The notes beneath the pieces were generated by a model that searched no databases, had not been told where the DNA came from, and saw only the letters and a program-made list of their open reading frames with translations. A stretch of DNA of 64,000 nt from Rhodococcus sp. SGAir0479 (GTDB taxonomy: Bacteria; Actinomycetota; Actinomycetes; Mycobacteriales; Mycobacteriaceae), in contig NZ_CP039432.1 of assembly GCF_005484805.1 (NCBI RefSeq), positions 4,030,001-4,094,000 on the forward strand, given 5' to 3'. Both the position numbers and the translations under genes were made by a program. Positions 59,468 through 64,000 of the stretch are shown one piece after another. Numbering within the stretch: position 1 is the stretch's first letter; every line of letters begins with the position of its first letter.

Positions 59468-59578
59468 ATGAAGGTCATCCTGTTCGCAGGAGCCGGATTG
59501 CTGGCCGCTCTCGGTCTCGCCAAGTTGCTGAACAAGCGCCGCGGCACCGATGTCTGGCACGAGGTCACAAGTCGCTGA
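59468..59578 (+). CDS. DLW-39 family small membrane protein
   Basis: 36 residues, MKVILFAGAGLLAALGLAKL then DVWHEVTSR. One membrane helix followed by a D-[LV]-W motif, the hallmark of the DLW-39 family found between these two tRNA genes in Mycobacteriales. Confidence 0.8.
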   Translation: MKVILFAGAGLLAALGLAKLLNKRRGTDVWHEVTSR

Positions 59579-59603
59579 TTCCGGCTTCGGAAGCGGTGCG
59601 CAC

Positions 59604-59676
59604 GGGGCCTTAGCTCAGTTGGTAGAGCGCTGCCTTTGCAAGGCAGATGTCAGGAGTTCGAATCTCCTAGGCTCCA
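59604..59676 (+). tRNA. alaT: tRNA-Ala (TGC)
   Basis: Acceptor GGGGCCT/AGGCTCC includes the G3-U70 identity pair. The anticodon loop is CTTTGCA (anticodon TGC). No CCA is encoded. Confidence 0.97.
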
Positions 59677-59686
59677 CATTCGAAAG

Positions 59687-59714
59687 ACGCCGTCCCGGTC
59701 GGGGCGGCGTTTTT
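59687..59714 (+). terminator. Rho-independent terminator after tRNA-Ala
   Basis: Stem ACGCCGTCCC (59687-59696) and GGGGCGGCGT (59701-59710), 10 bp with one G-U pair, loop GGTC, then a T-run. Confidence 0.85.
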
Positions 59715-59783
59715 CGCGTTCCGGAACGGGGCGCTACGCCCGCGCGGGATGCGGCACGGGCGCGCGGGCGCCCGGGGGACCGC

Positions 59784-60158
59784 TCAACCGGTGATCATGT
59801 CCTCCTGCCCCCACACGGCGCGCATGCTGACGATCTTGCCGTCGTCGTCGAACTGCATGATGTCGATCGGCGCGATCTCGATGGTCTGGTCGCCCATCTT
59901 GGTGACCAGACGGAAGTGGAAGGCGGCGGTGTCGGCCGCGATGCGCAGGGTCACCAGCTCGGCCTCCTGGTCGAAGGGTTCGATGATCGCGTAGAACTCG
60001 TGGATCGACTCGCGGGTGGTGCGGACCGGGGTGCCCACCGGATCCTCCACCGTGGCTCCCTCGGCGTACAACGCCAGGACGTCGTCGGCGGTACCGGTCG
60101 CCACAGCCTTGATGTAGCTCTCGACGGTGTTGCGGATGCTCTCGGGTGACGCGGGCAT
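59784..60158 (-). CDS. Steroid delta-isomerase-like protein (SnoaL/NTF2 fold)
   Basis: 124 residues. Y15, D39 (VEDPVG) and D99 (APIDIM) fall at the positions of the ketosteroid isomerase catalytic residues Tyr14, Asp38 and Asp99, and overall length fits. The expected reaction is delta5 to delta4 isomerisation of 3-ketosteroids, as in cholesterol breakdown. ATG 60158 has GGAGGAG upstream, and a KstR-type operator lies 15 bp before it. Confidence 0.75.
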   Translation of the reverse strand: MPASPESIRNTVESYIKAVATGTADDVLALYAEGATVEDPVGTPVRTTRESIHEFYAIIEPFDQEAELVTLRIAADTAAFHFRLVTKMGDQTIEIAPIDIMQFDDDGKIVSMRAVWGQEDMITG

Positions 60159-60172
60159 GGCTCCTCCATATC

Positions 60173-60186
60173 TAGAACATGTTCCA
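60173..60186. promoter_or_regulatory. KstR-type operator
   Basis: TAGAACATGTTCCA fits the cholesterol regulon motif TnnAACnnGTTnnA exactly. It is placed to block the promoter of the isomerase-like gene. Confidence 0.65.
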
Positions 60187-60929
60187 GTCGGGAGGGTATC
60201 CCACCGACGGTGTCGGCCGGCCGGAAACCGTTCAGGCCGACGCGGCGCCCGGCGCGCCACCCGATCGGCGTTGGCAAACGGACATTCGACCGAGATGCCG
60301 CTGGCGGCGCCCGCGCGGGGGTGTGCCCGGAGGGTGATCGAGAGGTGCGACGCGGGGTGAGGTGCGGGGTGAGTCGTCGACCCTGTCATTTTCGTTTTGC
60401 GGACGGAAAATATTGACAGGCAGTCTTTTTCGAACAGAAACACAGTCCTGCATGGGTAGACCCGTCAAATCGGGCGAATGTCGATTACCGGTAAAACGAC
60501 TACAAGAGCGTTGGTTTGGCGCTCAAATTGTCGTGTGGGTGAGGACGAACTCGCACGACGGACGACCCGGAGCACCTCCGGCGCGGCTCCCACGAGGGCA
60601 TGGCCGCGGATCGGTGCTGCGCCATGCGATCCGGTACCCGTGGCGGCCCTGCGTCCGGGTAGCGGTACGGCACCCGGTGGTGTCGCGGCTCACAGCGTGG
60701 ATGCCGCCGCCCGTGCAGGGGTGTCGGCGCACTCGCCGTACGCTGTGAACGATCGAGCAGGCGTTCGGGGGCGCCGAGTTCGATCGGGGGAAGGCGGCAC
60801 GGGATGCCGAGGCCGATCCGTTGGTCGGTGGTCGGGCGGGTCGTGTGAAAACCGAGGCCGGTCGTGTCCGAGCGTGGAGGCGGCTGGTCCGACGAGCGGC
60901 CCAACGGCCGTGGAAGCAGGGGGATAAAG
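60187..60929. other. Long non-coding gap
   Basis: About 740 bp with no convincing gene. An AT-rich island at 60380-60450 contains CTGTCA (60383-60388) and TGACAG (60414-60419) as an inverted repeat and a TTGACA at 60413. This may be a promoter or operator for the double-TetR gene, or for an unrecognised RNA. Short frames here have composition-driven sequence only. Confidence 0.5.
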
Positions 60930-62192
60930 GTGACTCGAACGGAGAAGGCTGCGGCAGCGTCCGGTACCGGCAGGAGAGCCAAGTCGGACAAGCGCTACGA
61001 GATTCTGGCGGCATCGTCGAAACTCTTTGCCGCGAAGGGTTACACGGGCACCTCGATGCGCGACATCGCCGCGGCCACCGGGATGCTCGCCGGCAGCCTG
61101 TACTACCACTTCGATTCGAAGGAGGCGCTCGCTGCCGCGATGGTCGGCGCCCTGCGTGACGACATCGTCCGCGTCGCGCAGCGTCCCGCGGAACCGGGGG
61201 ACGCGCCCATCGAGGCGATCCGCCGGTTCGCGCTGGGGATCGCCGACGCGTCCGGCCGTCATCCCGGTGCGCTCCAGGTGTGCCTGGGTGTGCCGGAGAC
61301 GCGGGACGAAGAACTGGAATCGCTGCTCGCCTCCGAATCGCGGTGGTCGGAGAAGAAGTGGCACAAGCTGGTGCGGGACGCGGAGGACGCCGGTCTGGTG
61401 CGGCCGGAGGTCGACACCCGGATCCTGCGAGAGGTACTGCGCGTCTCGACCAACTACAGCGCCACGCTGGCGCCGACGGGATTCGCGGCCCGCAAGGTCG
61501 TCGAGTGCACGGTCGACATGTTGTTCAACGGCCTGGCCACCAAGCCCGCGGACAGCGACCTGTCCGATTCCGCGGCCGCCCGCACGGCCCGCCAGGTGAT
61601 CGCGTCGTGGGACCGCGCCGATGTGGCGATCCTCTCCGACAAGCAGGATCGAATCCTCGATGCGGCCCGGCACGTGTTCGCGCGGCGGGGATTCGACGCG
61701 ACGACCACCCGGGACATCGCCAACGCCGTCGGCCTGACGCAGGGCAGCCTGTACCACCACTTCGAATCGCGGGAAGCGATCCTGGTGGCCATCCTCGAGA
61801 ACTTCTCGACGCGCATGCGGACGGCCCACGAGGAGATCGGCGCGGCCGGTGGGACACCGCTCGAGACCCTCGACGCGCTCATCCGGATGCGCAGCGCGGC
61901 CGGTAAGCGTTTCGATCCCGAGGTCACCATCCTCAAGTCGTGGGCCATGCTGGTCGCGAGCGGAAACTTCGACTTCCTGATGACGGACGGCCGCAAGGTG
62001 CTGCGGGTGTGGGAACGTGCCTTCACGGCGGGTGTGAAGGACAAGAGCATCGCGTTGCCGGGCTCGTCGCGGCTGGTGTTCCAGTGCCTCGGCGAGATCT
62101 TGTGGTCCACCCACGGCCTGCCGCGGGTCTCGGCCGATCGGCTGACCAGGTACAACCTCGAGACGGTCCTGTGGGGTGCGTCGCCCAAGTAG
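60930..62192 (+). CDS. Double TetR-family regulator
   Basis: 420 residues from GTG 60930 (GGGGGA upstream). Two complete TetR units are fused: HTH 1 ([20 protein letters not shown], residues about 45-65) with its ligand domain, then HTH 2 ([20 protein letters not shown], residues about 265-285) with a second ligand domain. A single chain could act as a built-in dimer. Target and ligand unknown; nearness to the steroid isomerase hints at lipid or steroid control. Confidence 0.85.
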   Translation: MTRTEKAAAASGTGRRAKSDKRYEILAASSKLFAAKGYTGTSMRDIAAATGMLAGSLYYHFDSKEALAAAMVGALRDDIVRVAQRPAEPGDAPIEAIRRFALGIADASGRHPGALQVCLGVPETRDEELESLLASESRWSEKKWHKLVRDAEDAGLVRPEVDTRILREVLRVSTNYSATLAPTGFAARKVVECTVDMLFNGLATKPADSDLSDSAAARTARQVIASWDRADVAILSDKQDRILDAARHVFARRGFDATTTRDIANAVGLTQGSLYHHFESREAILVAILENFSTRMRTAHEEIGAAGGTPLETLDALIRMRSAAGKRFDPEVTILKSWAMLVASGNFDFLMTDGRKVLRVWERAFTAGVKDKSIALPGSSRLVFQCLGEILWSTHGLPRVSADRLTRYNLETVLWGASPK

Positions 62193-62258
62193 CTCTCCAC
62201 GACCAGTTCTCCGCAACACGGACCCGGGGGGTCTGTTGGTGCGGCAGGGGAGCGACGA

Positions 62259-62441
62259 TCAGCGCGGATTCGGGTCCGACAGCGACGGCGGACGCGGCGC
62301 CACCGGCGGCATCTCGGGGCGACGGGTGAGGGCGACGGCGGCCGCACCGGCCGCGGCCACCACGGCACCGATCCCGAACAGCACACGGCGACGGCCGCTC
62401 GCGGCCGTCGGGGCGGAAGCACTCTTGGTCGAACGCGTCAT
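62259..62441 (-). CDS. Small membrane protein
   Basis: 60 residues: a basic start, one helix ([20 protein letters not shown]) and a Pro-rich tail. Convergent with the TetR gene and divergent from ppiA. Function unknown; coding status moderately supported by the typical topology. Confidence 0.5.
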   Translation of the reverse strand: MTRSTKSASAPTAASGRRRVLFGIGAVVAAAGAAAVALTRRPEMPPVAPRPPSLSDPNPR

Positions 62442-62499
62442 GGCTCCACTCTCGCACAGGTCGTGGGCGTCGCTGGGAGGGCAATGGCACGATAGGGGG

Positions 62500-63021
62500 G
62501 TGACTTCACAGACTGCTACCGCAACGCTGCACACCAACCGTGGCGACATCAAGATCGCGCTGTTCGGTAACCATGCGCCCAAGACCGTCGAGAACTTCGT
62601 CGGACTGGCGGACGGTTCCAAGGAGTACTCCTCGCAGAACGCGAAGGGCGAGGGGTCCGGACCGTTCTACGACGGCTCGATCTTCCACCGCGTCATCGAC
62701 GGCTTCATGATCCAGGGCGGCGACCCGACCGGCACCGGCCGCGGCGGCCCGGGCTACAAGTTCGGTGACGAGTTCCATCCGGAGCTGCAGTTCGACCGCG
62801 GCTACCTGCTGGCCATGGCGAACGCCGGCCCGGGCACCAACGGCTCGCAGTTCTTCATCACCGTGGGCCCGACCCCGCACCTGAACCGTCGCCACACGAT
62901 CTTCGGTGAGGTGCTCGACGAGGATTCGAAGAAGGTCGTCGACGCCATCGCCACCACCGCCACCGACCGCGGCGACCGCCCGGTCGACGACGTCGTGATC
63001 AACAGCATCACCATCTCCTAG
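62500..63021 (+). CDS. ppiA: Peptidyl-prolyl cis-trans isomerase (cyclophilin)
   Basis: 173 residues from GTG 62500. Cyclophilin motifs include [29 protein letters not shown] and HTIFGEV. No signal peptide, so cytoplasmic. Equivalent to Rv0009, which follows the gyrA-tRNA block in mycobacteria. Confidence 0.95.
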   Translation: MTSQTATATLHTNRGDIKIALFGNHAPKTVENFVGLADGSKEYSSQNAKGEGSGPFYDGSIFHRVIDGFMIQGGDPTGTGRGGPGYKFGDEFHPELQFDRGYLLAMANAGPGTNGSQFFITVGPTPHLNRRHTIFGEVLDEDSKKVVDAIATTATDRGDRPVDDVVINSITIS

Positions 63022-63031
63022 AGGACACTCC

Positions 63032-63997
63032 ATGACGAACCCCGGCTGGGGTGGTGCGGCCAGCGAGGGCACCCCGCCACCTCAGCCGAGGTGCGCCCGC
63101 CACCCGGATCGCCCCACCGCCCTCTCCTGCACCCGGTGTGGCCGTCCCGCCTGCCCCGACTGCCTGCGACCGGCGTCGGTCGGTCACCAGTGCGTCGACT
63201 GTGTAGCCGCCGCCCAGCGGTCCTCGGCGCAGGCCCGCACCATCGCCGGCGCCCCGGTGCGCTCGACGCTCCCGACGCCCGTCGTGACGTACGCGCTGAT
63301 CGCGCTCAACGTGCTCGTCTTCGCTGTCACCGCGCTCCAGGCGGGCTCGCTCATGGAGAACGGGGCCGGGGCGGTCAACTGGTACACCGGGGCCGCAACC
63401 TTCGACTCGTCGTTGTTCGGCACGATGGTCCTCGACCCGCTGGCCGTCGCCCAGGGCGAGTTGTTCCGCGTGGTCGGCAGCGGCTTCCTGCACTTCGGCC
63501 TGGTCCACCTGGCCGTGAACATGTTCGCGTTGTGGATTCTCGGCCGCGACACCGAGATCGTCCTCGGCCGCAGCCGCTACCTCGCGGTCTATCTCGTCTC
63601 GCTGCTCGGCGGCTCGGCGTCGGCGCTGGCGTTCGAATCGCTCGGCGCCTTCACGGCCGGAGCCTCGGGCGCCATCTTCGGCATCATGGGCGCGCAGGCC
63701 GTGCTGCTGGTGCGGATGCGCCGCAGCCCCGTTCCCGTGCTCGCCATCATCGGCCTCAACATCGTCATCAGTCTCACCGTGCCGGGTATCTCGCTGTGGG
63801 GACACATCGGCGGTCTGGTCGCCGGCGCCGCCGCGACGGCCGCGTTCGTGTACGCCCCCACCGGGTCTCGGACCCCGGCCGCGGTGGCCCGCTCCCGCCA
63901 GCTGGGCTGGGCCGGGCTGGCCGCCGTCACGGTGCTCGTCGTCGGCGTGATCGCGCTGCGCGTGGTCGGTCTGCGCGATCAGCTCGGCCTCGCCTGA
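63032..63997 (+). CDS. Rhomboid-family intramembrane serine protease
   Basis: 321 residues. An N-terminal zinc-binding B-box-like segment (CTRCGRPACPDC) is followed by six or seven membrane helices. The catalytic Ser lies in GASGAIFG, and the catalytic His in WGHIGG. It cleaves membrane proteins within the bilayer; substrates unknown. It starts 10 bp after ppiA. Confidence 0.92.
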   Translation: MTNPGWGGAASEGTPPPQPRCARHPDRPTALSCTRCGRPACPDCLRPASVGHQCVDCVAAAQRSSAQARTIAGAPVRSTLPTPVVTYALIALNVLVFAVTALQAGSLMENGAGAVNWYTGAATFDSSLFGTMVLDPLAVAQGELFRVVGSGFLHFGLVHLAVNMFALWILGRDTEIVLGRSRYLAVYLVSLLGGSASALAFESLGAFTAGASGAIFGIMGAQAVLLVRMRRSPVPVLAIIGLNIVISLTVPGISLWGHIGGLVAGAAATAAFVYAPTGSRTPAAVARSRQLGWAGLAAVTVLVVGVIALRVVGLRDQLGLA

Positions 63998-64000
63998 CCG

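Noticed and set aside
60478-60927. 149-residue plus-strand frame before the double TetR gene
   Set aside because: Low-complexity Arg/Gly/Ala composition and no start signal; best read as non-coding.

Overview
The window is a high-GC actinobacterial chromosome segment around the replication origin. Gene order matches the conserved Mycobacteriales oriC neighbourhood: DUF6049 protein, murJ, sigM, rsmA, trxB, trxA, cwlM, GNAT, parB, parA, rsmG, jag, yidC, yidD, rnpA, rpmH, dnaA, dnaN, gnd, recF, DUF721, gyrB, gyrA, DUF3566, tRNA-Ile, tRNA-Ala, ppiA. Protein content and extra genes point to Rhodococcus or a close relative; this is inferred by recognition, not by a database search.

Layout. (1) 1-6.8 kb: a cell-envelope pair (DUF6049 protein, then MurJ with a pseudokinase) followed by the 5' part of the ECF sigma factor gene sigM. 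(2) 6.76-26.18 kb: a 19.4-kb integrated element that splits sigM. It has a tyrosine integrase, a repressor, divergent promoters with a palindromic operator, several Xis-like HTH proteins, a Toprim/RecA-like replication protein, small phage-type proteins, a very large tail tape-measure protein, an HNH nuclease, a scaffold-like protein, two putative cell-surface proteins and an ImmA/IrrE protease. No capsid, portal, terminase large subunit or lysis gene is visible, so it looks like a phage satellite or a strongly reduced prophage. (3) 26.2-31.7 kb: the 3' part of sigM, the anti-sigma factor gene, then a cassette of two TetR regulators, an SDR and an ABC transporter. (4) 31.9-37.8 kb: thioredoxin system, CwlM, GNAT, ParB, ParA. 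(5) 37.8-40.7 kb: two rsmG copies flanking a frameshifted lipase gene. (6) 40.8-43.5 kb: jag-yidC-yidD-rnpA-rpmH, all leftward. (7) 43.5-53.4 kb: oriC with dnaA, dnaN, gnd, recF and a DUF721 protein, then a three-gene cassette (diiron hydrolase, ferredoxin-type reductase, alpha/beta hydrolase). (8) 53.6-64 kb: gyrB, gyrA, DUF3566, tRNAs, a ketosteroid-isomerase-like gene with a KstR-type operator, a double TetR regulator, ppiA and a rhomboid protease.

How it works together. The core is the chromosome replication and segregation locus: DnaA, the clamp, RecF and gyrase; ParA and ParB with at least seven parS-like sites; and YidC, RnpA and L34. Cell-wall control (MurJ, CwlM) and redox control (TrxA, TrxB, SigM) genes are embedded beside it. 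The most notable feature is the element in sigM. Precise excision across a 10-bp shared core would restore a 193-residue SigM reading frame, so the insertion could act as a reversible switch. The element's own gene set suggests a satellite-like lifestyle built around a tape-measure gene.
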